NCBI RefSeq assembly: GCF_900106535.1
Contig: NZ_FNOH01000002.1
Span: 248,001-312,000 of the forward strand
Direction of reading: 5' to 3'
Source of the DNA: Myxococcus xanthus
GTDB lineage: Bacteria; Myxococcota; Myxococcia; Myxococcales; Myxococcaceae
DNA length: 64,000 bases
A model generated the notes under the pieces. The model searched no databases. It had not been told where the DNA came from and saw only the letters and a program-made list of their open reading frames with translations. Positions 7,991 to 17,036 of this stretch are shown here, one piece after another. How positions within the stretch are numbered: the first letter of the stretch is position 1; every line of letters starts with the position of its first letter. The translations under genes were made by a program, and so were the position numbers.

Positions 7991-10669
7991 ATGGCGGAGG
8001 GTGAGGTCCGGCAGTACTGGGTCCGCAACGACAGGGGCACCATGTGGGGGCCCCTCACCCTGCCGACCATTGAACTGCTCATCGAAAGCGGCTCCATCCA
8101 GGGCCGGCTCCAGATGTCCGAGGACGGGCTCAACTTCGCCTTTCCCTGGCGCTTCCCGGAAGCGCGCGAGGTCGTTCCCCGCGAGCTGTGGGGCCCGGGC
8201 GCCCCGCCCGTCTCCGCCGCGGAACAGGCCGCACCGGGCGCTCCCATGGGCGTGGCCCCCGGAGCGCCCGTCATGGCGAGGCCAGGTGTTCGGCCCGCGG
8301 CAGGCCCCGGTGTCGCGCCGAGCGCGGGCCCCGGTGTCCGCCCTGGCGCGGCGCCCATCGCGGGTCCCGGTGTCCGACCCATGGCGGGCCCTGGCGCGGC
8401 GCCTATCGCGGGTCCCGGCGTCCGGCCCGTGGCGGGCCCTGGCGCGGCGCCCATCGCGGGTCCCGGCGTCCGGCCCGTGGCGGGCCCTGGCGCGGCCCCC
8501 ATGGCGGGTCCCGGTGCGCGGGCCACTGTGGACCCCGCGCAGCGTCCCGTGGCGCCCGCCCAGCAGGCCCGTCCTCCCGGAGCAGTGCCACCTCCGCCCG
8601 TGGCGGGAGCCGCGCGTCCGCCGAGCGCTCCCCCCGCGAGCCCGGCCCCGGCGTCCGCCCCTGTGGCGGTGCCCGCGGTGGAGGGCGATGACGCCGCACC
8701 GGAGATTCCGGCCCTCGGCCAACTCGAGCAGCTCTCCCCCATCCGCCTCTATGGCCGCATCGCAGCGAGGGAGCAGACAGGGCTGCTGTCGCTGACGCTG
8801 GCGGACCGCGTCGTCCAGATTCACTTCCGCAAGGGCAACCCGGAGTTCGTCGACTCGTCCCATCCCGAAGAGGCGCTCGGGCCGTCACTGGTCGCGGCGC
8901 GGCTGCTCACGCCCGAGCAGCTTCAGCGGGCCGAGCCCACGCTGGAGCGCTTTGGCGGAGACCTGCTCACCGCGCTCTTCGGTCTGGGACTGCTCCAGCC
9001 AGCCACCGCCTTCGCCATCCTGGCGCAGCGCGCGGGCGGCATTCTCTCCAGGGGCCTGCGGGCTGAGACCGGGACGTTCACCTTCGAGCTGAAGGACCTG
9101 TCCTCGCACAAGGCGATGCCGCTGGGCCACCGCTGGGCCGTGCTGAGCGACACGGTGCGCCGGATTCCCTCCGCGGACCTCAAGCGCCGGCTAACCCCGG
9201 TGCTCCAGCTTCCCATCATGAAGTCCGGTGGCGTCGTGGCCGCGAGCGAGTTGCGCCTCACGCCGCACGAGGTCCGTGCGCTCACGGTCATCGACGGCGT
9301 GCGCTCGGTCGCGCAGTTGCTGACGGACTTCGCGCAGGACGCGGACCACCTGCTGCGGCTCGCGTTCCTGCTCAAGGAGTTGGACTCGGTGTCGTTCGCC
9401 GGACAGGCCAGGTTGGCGCAGGATGTGGGCCCACGAGCGCCCGGTGCCGGAGGTGCCCAGCCCTCCACGGGTGCCGCACACGCCGCGGCCCCGAACGCCG
9501 CCGCGCAACAGCGCCCCGCTGGAGCCGCTCCGAACGTCGCGGGAGGTCCGCAGCCCGGCGGGGGGGCGCAAACCGCCGGCGCCGCGCCCCAACGCCCCGT
9601 GGCAGGCGCGACGCCCGCGGCAGGTCCCGGTGCCACGCGCCCCGCGGGCACGGCCCCAGCCGCCGGCCCCGGAGCGGCCCCTCCCATCGCCGGCCCCGGA
9701 GCGACTCCTCCCATCGCAGGCCCCGGTGCCACCGCCGCACGCCCGCCCGTCGCCGGTCCCGGTGCCACCGCCCCACGCCCGGCAGGCACGGCCCCCGCGG
9801 CAGGCCCCGGCGCCACCGCCCCACGTCCGGTAGGCACGGCCCCAGCCGCCGGCCCCGGAGCCACCGCCGCACGTCCCCCGGTCGCCGGGCCTAGCGCCCA
9901 GCCCCGTCCCCCGCCGTCACTGTCCGCACAGGGCGCTCAACGCCCAGCCGCGCCCGCCGCCGCGGCGACGCCCGCGAATGCACCAGGGGCTGAAGAGATC
10001 CCCGCGCTGCGCCAGCTCACGATGGCGATGAAGCAGCAGAACCACTTCCAGCGACTCGGGCTGACGGAGCAGACGAACTCAAGCGCGGTGAAGATCGCGT
10101 ACTTCCGCCTGGCCAAGCTCTACCACCCGGACACGCTCCCGCAGGGGGCGCCGCCGGAGCTGGAGAAACTGAAGGCGGAGGTCTTCGCGTATATCGGCGA
10201 CGCCTACCGCACCCTCTCCGACGACAGCAGCCGCGCCAGCTACATCGAGGAGCTCAAGAGCGGCGGCAGCGGAGACGGGGTGGACGTCAACGGCATCCTC
10301 ATGGCGGAGGAGCTGTTCCAGAAGTCCTGCATCCTGGTGAAGGCGCGCAAGTTCCCGGACGCCGTGAAGATGCTGGACGAGGCCATCAAGCTGAACCCGG
10401 AGGAAGCGGAGTTCTACGCGTGGCGTGGCTACGCGCGCTTCTTCACAGCGGCGGACAAGAAGGCCGCCCAGCCCGAAGCCTTCCGGGAAATCCAGAACGC
10501 CATCAGACGCAACGAGCGCTGCGCCCCCGCGCACTACTTCCTGGGCGTCATCGCCAAGCTGAGTGGTGACGGCCACGGCGCGCTCAAGCACTTCAAGCGC
10601 ACCGTGGAGCTTCAACCGGACCACATCGACGCGCAGCGAGAAGTCCGCATCGCGTCGCAGAAGAAGTAG
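7991..10669 (+). CDS. Multidomain DnaJ/TPR protein with GYF-like and PATAN-like regions
   Basis: 892 residues. In order: a GYF-2-like N-terminus (about 8-60, [22 protein letters not shown]); a Pro/Ala/Gly repeat linker (about 75-225); a DUF4388/PATAN-like region (about 240-470) with [19 protein letters not shown]; a second long PAGPGAT linker (about 475-665); a J domain (about 680-750) with the Hsp70-activating motif H712-P713-D714; and TPR-like helices to the end (ASYIEELK..., [25 protein letters not shown]). J domains recruit DnaK, while PATAN/TPR modules bind partners, so it is probably a cytoplasmic scaffold. The linker DNA is internally repetitive. No gene name is recognised. Confidence 0.85.
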   Translation: MAEGEVRQYWVRNDRGTMWGPLTLPTIELLIESGSIQGRLQMSEDGLNFAFPWRFPEAREVVPRELWGPGAPPVSAAEQAAPGAPMGVAPGAPVMARPGVRPAAGPGVAPSAGPGVRPGAAPIAGPGVRPMAGPGAAPIAGPGVRPVAGPGAAPIAGPGVRPVAGPGAAPMAGPGARATVDPAQRPVAPAQQARPPGAVPPPPVAGAARPPSAPPASPAPASAPVAVPAVEGDDAAPEIPALGQLEQLSPIRLYGRIAAREQTGLLSLTLADRVVQIHFRKGNPEFVDSSHPEEALGPSLVAARLLTPEQLQRAEPTLERFGGDLLTALFGLGLLQPATAFAILAQRAGGILSRGLRAETGTFTFELKDLSSHKAMPLGHRWAVLSDTVRRIPSADLKRRLTPVLQLPIMKSGGVVAASELRLTPHEVRALTVIDGVRSVAQLLTDFAQDADHLLRLAFLLKELDSVSFAGQARLAQDVGPRAPGAGGAQPSTGAAHAAAPNAAAQQRPAGAAPNVAGGPQPGGGAQTAGAAPQRPVAGATPAAGPGATRPAGTAPAAGPGAAPPIAGPGATPPIAGPGATAARPPVAGPGATAPRPAGTAPAAGPGATAPRPVGTAPAAGPGATAARPPVAGPSAQPRPPPSLSAQGAQRPAAPAAAATPANAPGAEEIPALRQLTMAMKQQNHFQRLGLTEQTNSSAVKIAYFRLAKLYHPDTLPQGAPPELEKLKAEVFAYIGDAYRTLSDDSSRASYIEELKSGGSGDGVDVNGILMAEELFQKSCILVKARKFPDAVKMLDEAIKLNPEEAEFYAWRGYARFFTAADKKAAQPEAFREIQNAIRRNERCAPAHYFLGVIAKLSGDGHGALKHFKRTVELQPDHIDAQREVRIASQKK
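8375..8518 (+). repeat. Three 48-bp tandem repeats in the DnaJ-like gene
   Basis: In-frame copies at 8375-8422, 8423-8470 and 8471-8518 encode [16 protein letters not shown] with few changes. Divergent half-units extend on both sides. Such tracts are prone to copy-number change between strains. Confidence 0.85.
9600..9896 (+). repeat. Degenerate PAGPGAT-encoding repeat tract
   Basis: Roughly 300 bp of imperfect 21-48-bp units encoding variants of [18 protein letters not shown], forming the second flexible linker of the DnaJ-like protein. Units are more divergent than in the first tract. Confidence 0.75.
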
Positions 10670-10711
10670 GGTGCGCCCCCCTTACCCGAAGACACGAAGG
10701 AGAGAAGGAAC

Positions 10712-11002
10712 GTGCCGCTCACTGGGAAGCAACGCCGCCATCTGCGCGCGCTAGGACACCACCTGGAGCCGGTGGTCATCGTCGGTCAGGCCGGCGTCAC
10801 CGAGGGTGTCATCGCCGCCATCGAGCAGGCGCTGCAGGACCACGAGCTCATCAAGGTCAAGATCAACGAGGGCCCGGAGACGCGCCAGGAAGCCGCGGCG
10901 CGCATCGCCGAGGGCGCCCAGGCGGAGCTCGCGCAGTTGCTGGGCCGCACCGCGCTCGTGTTCAAGAAGCGCAAGAAGGACTCCAAGTTCGAGAAGTTCT
11001 AG
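10712..11002 (+). CDS. yhbY: YhbY (CRM-domain) ribosome-associated RNA-binding protein
   Basis: 96-residue single CRM-domain protein, the normal length for YhbY, which associates with pre-50S ribosomal particles. Seen: LTGKQRRHLRALGHHLEPVVIVGQAGVTEGVI, with the GxxG RNA-binding loop represented by VGQAG, and a lysine-rich tail (KKRKKDSKFEKF). GTG start at 10712 after an AAGGAGAGAAGGA ribosome site. It stands 42 nt after the DnaJ-like gene and is probably co-transcribed with it. Confidence 0.92.
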   Translation: MPLTGKQRRHLRALGHHLEPVVIVGQAGVTEGVIAAIEQALQDHELIKVKINEGPETRQEAAARIAEGAQAELAQLLGRTALVFKKRKKDSKFEKF

Positions 11003-11015
11003 CCAGCCTCAAGCC

Positions 11016-11051
11016 GGCCGCGCCGCGGAAAGTCCTCCGCGGCGCCCGGCC
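11016..11051. terminator. GC-rich hairpin between convergent genes
   Basis: Arms at 11016-11029 and 11036-11051, with a perfect GCCGCGGA/TCCGCGGC core, lie in the 52-nt gap between yhbY (+) and the ceramidase-like gene (-). Probably a bidirectional terminator; no U-run. Confidence 0.55.
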
Positions 11052-11054
11052 GCC

Positions 11055-12365
11055 TCAAGGCGTGAAGCCCGCCGCCCCGGCAACGAACTCCGCCGCCACG
11101 CTCAGCCGCTCCAGCAGCGCGGGCCCGAAGTACTGGCGCTTGGACTCCCCCAGTCCACCCTGCACGTTCGCCGCCGTCTCCACGTAGCCCACGTAGCCAT
11201 CCGCCAGGCTCAGCACGCCCGTGGCGCCGGTCCGCTGCAGCAACTCCATGCCCGCGGCCACGCTGGGCTCACCCGGCACCGCCACCAGCTTCAGCGGCCC
11301 CAGCACCAGCGCGCCCACCTCCGCCAGACGCGGCGCGGATTCACACAGCAGGTTGTCCCCCGCCGCCCGCGTCAGCGCCGGCACCAGCCGCGAAGCGTCC
11401 GGACGTGGCATGGCCGCATCAGCGCGCGCCAGGGACAGCCGCACGGTCTCCCCCACGGGTGACAAGGGCGCATCGCCGGCCAACTCCGCCAGGGCATGCG
11501 CGAAGCCCGACACCCGCTCCAGCCCCTGCCCTTCCGAGTACGCCACCGTCGCATTACCCCCCGCGCCCTGCAGCAACAGCGTCACGCCGCTGCCCGCCTC
11601 CTCGCGCAGCGCGCTGAGCCGGCCGGGGTAGTCAGGGTCGACGTAGGCGCGGCGACGCGGCACCATCGTCGGGTGCGCGGCGTAGAGCAGCAGCTCCGCC
11701 ACCGGGCCCGCCTGCCCCCGGAACACCGCGCGCGTCAGGACGCCATCCGGCTTCTCGCCACCGCTGCGGGAGATGACGAACTTCTGCTCCCGCGCCTCGC
11801 CGACCTCCAGCGACACCGGGGCGAGCGACGCGGCCGCCTGGGCCAGTGCGTCACCCGCCGCCGTGGTGATGGCATCCACCACGTCTTCCCGGTAGCGCCC
11901 GGTGCCGGACACCTGGGCCACCAACCGCGAGTCATACCCGCCCAACGACGAATGCGTGTGCGTGGCCAGGACCAGCACATCCTCCAGCCCCGAGGCCCGC
12001 GCGCGCTCACGCACCCGCGTGGCCAGCACATCCGGAACGAGGAGCAGGTCCAACGACACCAGCCCCACCTGTGTCCCTCCCGCCTCCAGCACCACCGCGC
12101 GCGCGTAGAGCGGCACGTCGGCCTGCTCCGCCTCGGGCCGTGGCGGCGTATAGCCGGCCACCACCACCGGGAAGGGCGGCGAGAGCGCCACCTTCGCCGC
12201 GCCCGCGCGCAGCGGCCCTTCGCCATGGACCTGTGACACAAGGACTGGCGCGCGTTCAGCCCAGCTGCCACACCAGTTCCAGGACGCCAGCGAATACGCG
12301 GCGCCCACGGTGAGCAACACCAGGGGAAACAGGGAACGCCAGCGGACCAATCGCGAGGATGCCAT
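11055..12365 (-). CDS. Neutral/alkaline ceramidase-like hydrolase
   Basis: 436 residues with an N-terminal hydrophobic anchor or signal (SLFPLVLLTVGAAYSLASW). It resembles the neutral/alkaline non-lysosomal ceramidase N-terminal domain: LRAGAAKVALSPPFPVVVAGY near the start, the metal-site motif THTHSSLGGY (ceramidases have THTHSGP), AHPTMVPRRRAYVDPDYPG, and a GGNATVAYSEG segment. It is shorter than classical ceramidases (about 650-750 residues) because the C-terminal domain is missing. Substrate could therefore be another amide or ester; an extracytoplasmic metal-dependent hydrolase is the safe statement. A TAGTCT -10-like box precedes the ATG by 9 nt. Confidence 0.75.
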   Translation of the reverse strand: MASSRLVRWRSLFPLVLLTVGAAYSLASWNWCGSWAERAPVLVSQVHGEGPLRAGAAKVALSPPFPVVVAGYTPPRPEAEQADVPLYARAVVLEAGGTQVGLVSLDLLLVPDVLATRVRERARASGLEDVLVLATHTHSSLGGYDSRLVAQVSGTGRYREDVVDAITTAAGDALAQAAASLAPVSLEVGEAREQKFVISRSGGEKPDGVLTRAVFRGQAGPVAELLLYAAHPTMVPRRRAYVDPDYPGRLSALREEAGSGVTLLLQGAGGNATVAYSEGQGLERVSGFAHALAELAGDAPLSPVGETVRLSLARADAAMPRPDASRLVPALTRAAGDNLLCESAPRLAEVGALVLGPLKLVAVPGEPSVAAGMELLQRTGATGVLSLADGYVGYVETAANVQGGLGESKRQYFGPALLERLSVAAEFVAGAAGFTP

Positions 12366-12374
12366 GCGGGAACC

Positions 12375-12380
12375 AGACTA
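12375..12380 (-). promoter_or_regulatory. Putative -10 (TAGTCT) of the ceramidase-like gene
   Basis: TAGTCT on the minus strand, 9 nt before the ATG at 12365, with no Shine-Dalgarno between. One of several such boxes in the window. Confidence 0.38.
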
Positions 12381-12509
12381 ACCGCAGGGCCTGGCCTTTG
12401 GGACGCCTGACTGCCCACATGAAACGACTCTGGCGTCGGGTGGAATACCCACCAGAGGGGCATGCGTTCCTGTTCCGCTCACCGCTCGAAAGGAGTAAGG
12501 CAGCGCGCC

Positions 12510-13898
12510 ATGTGCGGCATCTTCGGAATCGTGGGGCACGCCGAGGCCTCCAACCTGACATACCTGGGGCTGCACGCCCTCCAGCACCGCGGGCAGGAGT
12601 CCGCGGGCATTGTCGCCTCTGACGGGATGGGGCTGCGCGCTCACCGGCAGATGGGACTCGTCGCCGACATCTTCGATGCGCCGGTGCTCGCCGACCTGCC
12701 CGGGCAGGCGGCCATCGGCCACGTGCGCTACTCCACCGCTGGAGGCAGCGCCCTCAAGAACGCCCAGCCGCTCTTCGTGCAGTACGCGGGCGGGCAGTGC
12801 GCCATCGCGCACAACGGCAACCTGGTGAACGCGGCGGAGCTGAAGCAGCAGCTCGAGGCCGACGGCGCCATCTTCCAGTCGGACGCGGACACGGAAGTCA
12901 TCCTGCACCTGCTGGCGCGCTCCAAGCAGGCGACCTTCGAGCAGAAGCTCGTGGAGGCGCTGCGCAAGGTGACGGGCGCCTACAGCCTCCTGGTGCTCAC
13001 GGAGAACAAGCTCGTCGCGGTGAGAGACCCGCACGGCATCCGGCCGCTGGTGCTGGGGCGGATGAAGGAAGGTGCCTACGTGCTGGCCAGCGAGTCGACC
13101 GCGCTGGACCTCATCGAGGCGGAAACCGTGCGCGAGCTGGAGCCGGGCGAGCTACTCGTCATCGAGAACGGGCTGCTGCGCACCAGCAAGCCCTTCGCGG
13201 AGCCTCCGCGTCAGGCGCGCTGCATCTTCGAGCACGTGTACTTCGCGCGGCCGGACTCCACGCTGTTCGGCAGCAACGTGTACGAAGTGCGCAAGGAAAT
13301 GGGCCGTCAGCTCGCGAAGGAGCAGCCGGCGCCCTCCGCGGACCTGGTCATCGCGGTGCCGGACTCGGGCGTGCCGGCGGCCATCGGCTTCGCGCAGGCC
13401 AGCGGCATTCCCTACGACGTGGGCCTCATCCGCAGCCACTACGTGGGCCGCACCTTCATCGAGCCGCAGCAGTCCATCCGCCACTTCGGCGTGAAGCTGA
13501 AGCTGTCCGCGGTGCGGCAGGTGCTCAAGGGCAAGCGCGTGGTGGTGGTGGACGACTCCATCGTCCGCGGCACCACGAGCCGCAAAATCGTGAAGATGAT
13601 CAAGGCGGCGGGCGCGGTGGAGGTGCACCTGCGCATCTCCTCGCCGCCCACGAAGTGGCCTTGCTACTACGGCATCGACACGCCGAGCCGCCAGGAGCTC
13701 ATCGCCGCGACGCACAGCCTGGAGGAGATTGCCACGTACGTGACCGCAGACTCGCTCGGCTACATCTCCCAGGAAGGCCTGGGCCGCGCGGTGGGCGACC
13801 CGGAGCGCGGCAGCTTCTGCACCGCCTGCTTCTCCGGCAAGTACCTCATCGGCGACTTCGGCGAAGAACGCGCCGAGCCCAGCAAGCTCACCGCCTGA
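12510..13898 (+). CDS. purF: Amidophosphoribosyltransferase
   Basis: First committed enzyme of purine synthesis: transfers ammonia from glutamine to PRPP giving phosphoribosylamine. 462 residues. Seen: MCGIFGIVG start, whose Cys2 becomes the N-terminal nucleophile after Met removal; class-II glutaminase domain ([13 protein letters not shown]); PRPP-binding motif [16 protein letters not shown] at about 345-360. Four cysteines in the contexts [17 protein letters not shown] and CTACF match the 4Fe-4S-binding PurF of the Bacillus type. The ATG at 12510 has an AAAGGAG ribosome site. Monocistronic by appearance, closed by the hairpin at 13923. Confidence 0.97.
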   Translation: MCGIFGIVGHAEASNLTYLGLHALQHRGQESAGIVASDGMGLRAHRQMGLVADIFDAPVLADLPGQAAIGHVRYSTAGGSALKNAQPLFVQYAGGQCAIAHNGNLVNAAELKQQLEADGAIFQSDADTEVILHLLARSKQATFEQKLVEALRKVTGAYSLLVLTENKLVAVRDPHGIRPLVLGRMKEGAYVLASESTALDLIEAETVRELEPGELLVIENGLLRTSKPFAEPPRQARCIFEHVYFARPDSTLFGSNVYEVRKEMGRQLAKEQPAPSADLVIAVPDSGVPAAIGFAQASGIPYDVGLIRSHYVGRTFIEPQQSIRHFGVKLKLSAVRQVLKGKRVVVVDDSIVRGTTSRKIVKMIKAAGAVEVHLRISSPPTKWPCYYGIDTPSRQELIAATHSLEEIATYVTADSLGYISQEGLGRAVGDPERGSFCTACFSGKYLIGDFGEERAEPSKLTA

Positions 13899-13922
13899 CG
13901 TCACCACCTGCTTCACGCCCCT

Positions 13923-13956
13923 GGCCCCCTGCCCGCTTCATTCCAGGCTGGGGGCC
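13923..13956 (+). terminator. Intrinsic terminator of purF
   Basis: 11-bp stem with one mismatch (arms 13923-13933 and 13946-13956) followed by TTCGCGTTT, in the short gap before the convergent pseudouridine synthase gene. Confidence 0.65.
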
Positions 13957-13964
13957 TTCGCGTT

Positions 13965-14954
13965 TCAGGCCGGCAAGGCCACGGGCCGGCCCTCGATGAA
14001 GTCCGTGAGGTCCGCGGGCAGGGGCGCCTCGAACGCCACCGCCTGGCCAGAGCCCGGGTGGGGGAAGGCGATGCGCGCGGCGTGCAGCGCTTGCCGGGGC
14101 AGGCGCAGCCGCGGCCACGCCTCGGGCTCCAGACAGTGCTTGCTGAAGCGGTCGAAGTAGCCGGGGTCGGGCCCGTACATCTTGTCGCCCACGAGCGGGA
14201 AGCCCGCGTGGCACAGGTGGATGCGAATCTGGTGCTGGCGCCCCGTCTCCGGGAAGCAGCGCAGCAACGCGAAGGGCGCGCCATCCCGCGTGAAGCGCTG
14301 GAGCACCTGGAAGCGCGTGCGGCTCTCCTTGCCCTCCACCGGGTCGATGCGCACGGCGATGCGGATGAGCTCGGTGCCCTCCGCGATGGGCGCATCCACG
14401 GTGAACGTGTCCTCGGGCGGGTGCCCTTCGCAGAGCGCCAGATACTCCTTGTGCACGTCACGCGAGACGAACAGCCGCCCCAGCACCCGGCAGGACTCCG
14501 TGGTGCGCCCGCAGACGACCAGCCCGCTGGTCTCCCTGTCCAACCGGTGCGCGGGCTCGGCGAAGCGCTCACCGAAGCGCTCTCGCAGGAGCGTGACGAG
14601 GGTGCCCTTGTGGTAGCGCGCCGTGGGGTGGATGGGCAGACCCGCGGGCTTGTCCAGCACCAGCAGCCAGTCGTCCTGGAACACCACGGGCAATTCCGTG
14701 GGCGTGTCCGGCTCCTCGCTGGCGCGGCGGCGGATGCGGAAGGCCAGCCCCGGGTACACCGGCGTGGACGGCTTCAGGCGCCGCTCCTCGCAGATGACAC
14801 CCCTCAGGATGACGCCCTGGAGCCGCTCCCGCGTCATCCGGCGGAGCTTCTCCCCCAGGTACTCATCCAGCCGCCAACCCGCGTAGTTCGGCTCGACGAC
14901 GTAGCGGATGTCGACGTAGCCCTCGGGGGCTTCTTCCTGCGGTGCGCTGTGCAT
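13965..14954 (-). CDS. RluA-family pseudouridine synthase
   Basis: 329 residues. Converts uridine to pseudouridine in rRNA or tRNA. An N-terminal S4-like RNA-binding region (RLDEYLGEKLRRMTRERLQGVI, about 28-50) is followed by the RluA catalytic domain, with the hallmark HRLDRETSGL (catalytic Asp139) and PETGRQHQIRIHL. Which RluA/C/D subgroup, and hence which RNA position, cannot be decided. The ATG at 14954 lacks a strong ribosome site. Convergent with purF. Confidence 0.9.
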   Translation of the reverse strand: MHSAPQEEAPEGYVDIRYVVEPNYAGWRLDEYLGEKLRRMTRERLQGVILRGVICEERRLKPSTPVYPGLAFRIRRRASEEPDTPTELPVVFQDDWLLVLDKPAGLPIHPTARYHKGTLVTLLRERFGERFAEPAHRLDRETSGLVVCGRTTESCRVLGRLFVSRDVHKEYLALCEGHPPEDTFTVDAPIAEGTELIRIAVRIDPVEGKESRTRFQVLQRFTRDGAPFALLRCFPETGRQHQIRIHLCHAGFPLVGDKMYGPDPGYFDRFSKHCLEPEAWPRLRLPRQALHAARIAFPHPGSGQAVAFEAPLPADLTDFIEGRPVALPA

Positions 14955-15055
14955 GGGCCTGCCGGCGCTCTACCACGGCGGGCCCTCCTGCACAGGCGGG
15001 GACGGACGAGCGAGCGGGCCCACGGAACGCCGGGGCCCCCACCCGTCATTTGCCC

Positions 15056-16186
15056 TCAGGCCGAGGCCGCCTGAATCGGCCGGTCCTCGACGCCCAGGAA
15101 GCTCGCGAACAGGTCCGCGATGCGCTCGGCGGCGCGGCCATCCCAGAACTCGGGCACGCGGCCCTGCTTGCCTTCACCATCCAGCACGCGGTCGGCGGCC
15201 AGACGGATGCGGACCGGGTCGGTGCCCACCACCTCGTTGGAGCCTTCCTCCACGGTGATGGGGCGCTCGGTCTGCTCGCGCAGGGTGAGGCACGGGACGC
15301 CCATGGCCGTCGTCTCCTCCTGGAGGCCGCCGGAGTCGGTGAGCACCAGGCGCGCCTTCGACGTGAGCGCCAGGAAGTCGAGGTAGCCCATGGGCTCCAC
15401 GGGCCGCAGGCTCGGCGTGCGCTCGAACCACGTGTTCAGGCCATGCTCCGAAATCACCTTCCGCGTGCGCGGGTGCACCGGGAAGATGACCGGCAGGCGC
15501 GTGGCGACGTGGGCCACCGCGGACAGGAGGCCGCCCAGAGTCTTGGGGTCGTCCACGTTGGAGGGCCGGTGCAGCGTGCACACCGCGTAGCCGTGGGGGA
15601 TGAGCCCCAGGTCCTTGAGCACCGGCAGCTTGTCGGCCTTCTCGCGCGAGGCGAAGAGCGAGTCGATCATCACGTTGCCCACGAAGTGGATGCGGGCCGG
15701 GTCGGTGCCTTCCTTGAGCAGGTTGGCGTCCGCGTCACGTGAAGGCGTCAGCAGCAGGTCCGACAGGCGGTCGGTGACGAGCCGGTTGATCTCCTCCGGT
15801 TGGTGTGGCGAGTAGCTGCGCAGCCCCGCTTCGACGTGTGCCAGGGGGATGCCCAGCTTCGACGTCACCAACGCCGCCGCGATGGTGCTGTTCACGTCGC
15901 CCACCACGGAGACGAGCGCCGGAGGGTGGGCCAGGAAAACCTTTTCCAGCTCCACCATCATGCGTGCCGTCTGCTGCGCATGGCTGCCCGACCCGATGCC
16001 CAGATGGACGTCCGGGGCAGGCAGGCCGAGGTCGGCGAAGAACACGTCGCTCATCTTGGCGTCATAGTGTTGCCCCGTGTGGACAAGGATTTGCTCAAGG
16101 GGAGTACGCTCGGCGATGGCGCGATAGATGGGCGCGACCTTCATGAAGTTCGGACGCGCCCCAACGATATGAATGACCTTCTTCAT
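15056..16186 (-). CDS. wecB: UDP-N-acetylglucosamine 2-epimerase (non-hydrolysing)
   Basis: 376 residues, the usual WecB length. Interconverts UDP-GlcNAc and UDP-ManNAc, a precursor for surface polysaccharides. Seen: MKKVIHIVGARPNFMKVAPI start, HTGQHYD, HVEAGLRS, PEEINRLVTDRLSDLLLTPS, and the DSGGLQEE/GVPCLTLREQTERP region of the C-terminal Rossmann half. The ATG at 16186 matches the family's N-terminus; no Shine-Dalgarno, but a TAGCTT box lies 10 nt upstream. Divergent from kdsB, another envelope-sugar gene. Confidence 0.93.
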   Translation of the reverse strand: MKKVIHIVGARPNFMKVAPIYRAIAERTPLEQILVHTGQHYDAKMSDVFFADLGLPAPDVHLGIGSGSHAQQTARMMVELEKVFLAHPPALVSVVGDVNSTIAAALVTSKLGIPLAHVEAGLRSYSPHQPEEINRLVTDRLSDLLLTPSRDADANLLKEGTDPARIHFVGNVMIDSLFASREKADKLPVLKDLGLIPHGYAVCTLHRPSNVDDPKTLGGLLSAVAHVATRLPVIFPVHPRTRKVISEHGLNTWFERTPSLRPVEPMGYLDFLALTSKARLVLTDSGGLQEETTAMGVPCLTLREQTERPITVEEGSNEVVGTDPVRIRLAADRVLDGEGKQGRVPEFWDGRAAERIADLFASFLGVEDRPIQAASA

Positions 16187-16196
16187 GTTGCGACCA

Positions 16197-16202
16197 AAGC
16201 TA
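16197..16202 (-). promoter_or_regulatory. Putative -10 (TAGCTT) of wecB
   Basis: TAGCTT on the minus strand, 10 nt before the wecB ATG, with no ribosome site between. Weak pattern-based call. Confidence 0.3.
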
Positions 16203-16293
16203 GGCACTGGAGCCGCGCTGGCCAGTGTCCGATGATGCAAATGTCCAATCCCGGGGGCCGGCAATCGTCGCGAACCTGATAGACGGAGGGGTC

Positions 16294-17034
16294 ATGCAAT
16301 CTTGCCGGACCGTTGCAGTCATTCCCGCCCGACATGCCAGCACCCGCTTCCCGGGCAAGCCGCTGGCAATCATCGCCGGCCGAACAATGATTGAGCACGT
16401 CTGGCGCCGCTGTCAGGAGGCCCAGGCCTTCGACGAGGTGTGGGTTGCCACCGATGACGACCGCATTCGCGCCGCAGTGGAGGGCTTTGGCGGCAAGGCG
16501 GTGATGACCAGCCCCGCCTGCGCCACGGGGACGGACCGGGTCGCCGAGGTGGCGCTCGGCCGTCCAGACATCGACATCTGGGTGAACGTCCAGGGAGACG
16601 AGCCCCTGGTGGACCCCGCCACGCTCCAGCGGCTGGCGGGCCTCTTCCAGGACGCGTCCGTGCGGATGGGCACCCTGGTCCGCCCGCTCGAAGCGGACGA
16701 AGCCGCCAGCCCGCACGTGGTGAAGGCGGTGCTCGCGCTCAACGGCGACGCGCTCTACTTCAGCCGCAGCCTGGTACCCCACGTCCGCGAGCCGGGCACG
16801 CCCGTCCAGCGCTGGGGCCACATCGGCCTCTACGGCTACCGGCGCGAGGTGCTGCTGTCGCTGGCGAAGCTGGCGCCCACGCCGCTGGAGGACGCGGAGA
16901 AGCTGGAGCAGCTCCGCGCGCTGGAGCACGGCATCCCCATCCGCTGCGCGAAGGTCACCTCGCACACGGTGGCCGTCGACCTCCCCGGTGACGTGGAGAA
17001 GGTGGAGGCCCTCATGCGCGCGCGGGGGGGCTGA
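16294..17034 (+). CDS. kdsB: 3-deoxy-manno-octulosonate cytidylyltransferase
   Basis: Activates Kdo to CMP-Kdo for lipopolysaccharide inner core. 246 residues, usual length. Seen: VAVIPARHASTRFPGKPLAIIAGRTMI nucleotide-binding N-terminus, ATDDDRI, MTSPACATGTDRVAEV, NVQGDEPLVDP, and the IGLYGYRREVL region, all standard for KdsB. The ATG at 16294 follows a GACGGAGGG ribosome site. kdsA and kdsC are in this window at 22975 and 23843, so all three Kdo steps are nearby but not in one operon. Confidence 0.95.
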   Translation: MQSCRTVAVIPARHASTRFPGKPLAIIAGRTMIEHVWRRCQEAQAFDEVWVATDDDRIRAAVEGFGGKAVMTSPACATGTDRVAEVALGRPDIDIWVNVQGDEPLVDPATLQRLAGLFQDASVRMGTLVRPLEADEAASPHVVKAVLALNGDALYFSRSLVPHVREPGTPVQRWGHIGLYGYRREVLLSLAKLAPTPLEDAEKLEQLRALEHGIPIRCAKVTSHTVAVDLPGDVEKVEALMRARGG

Positions 17035-17036
17035 CC

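Noticed and set aside
6944..8863. Upstream continuation of the minus-strand TSUP frame through the cysteine-repeat gene into the DnaJ-like gene
   Set aside because: The upstream part is Arg/Gly/Ala-rich shadow of the plus-strand genes. The transporter starts at a GTG with an AGGAGG site.
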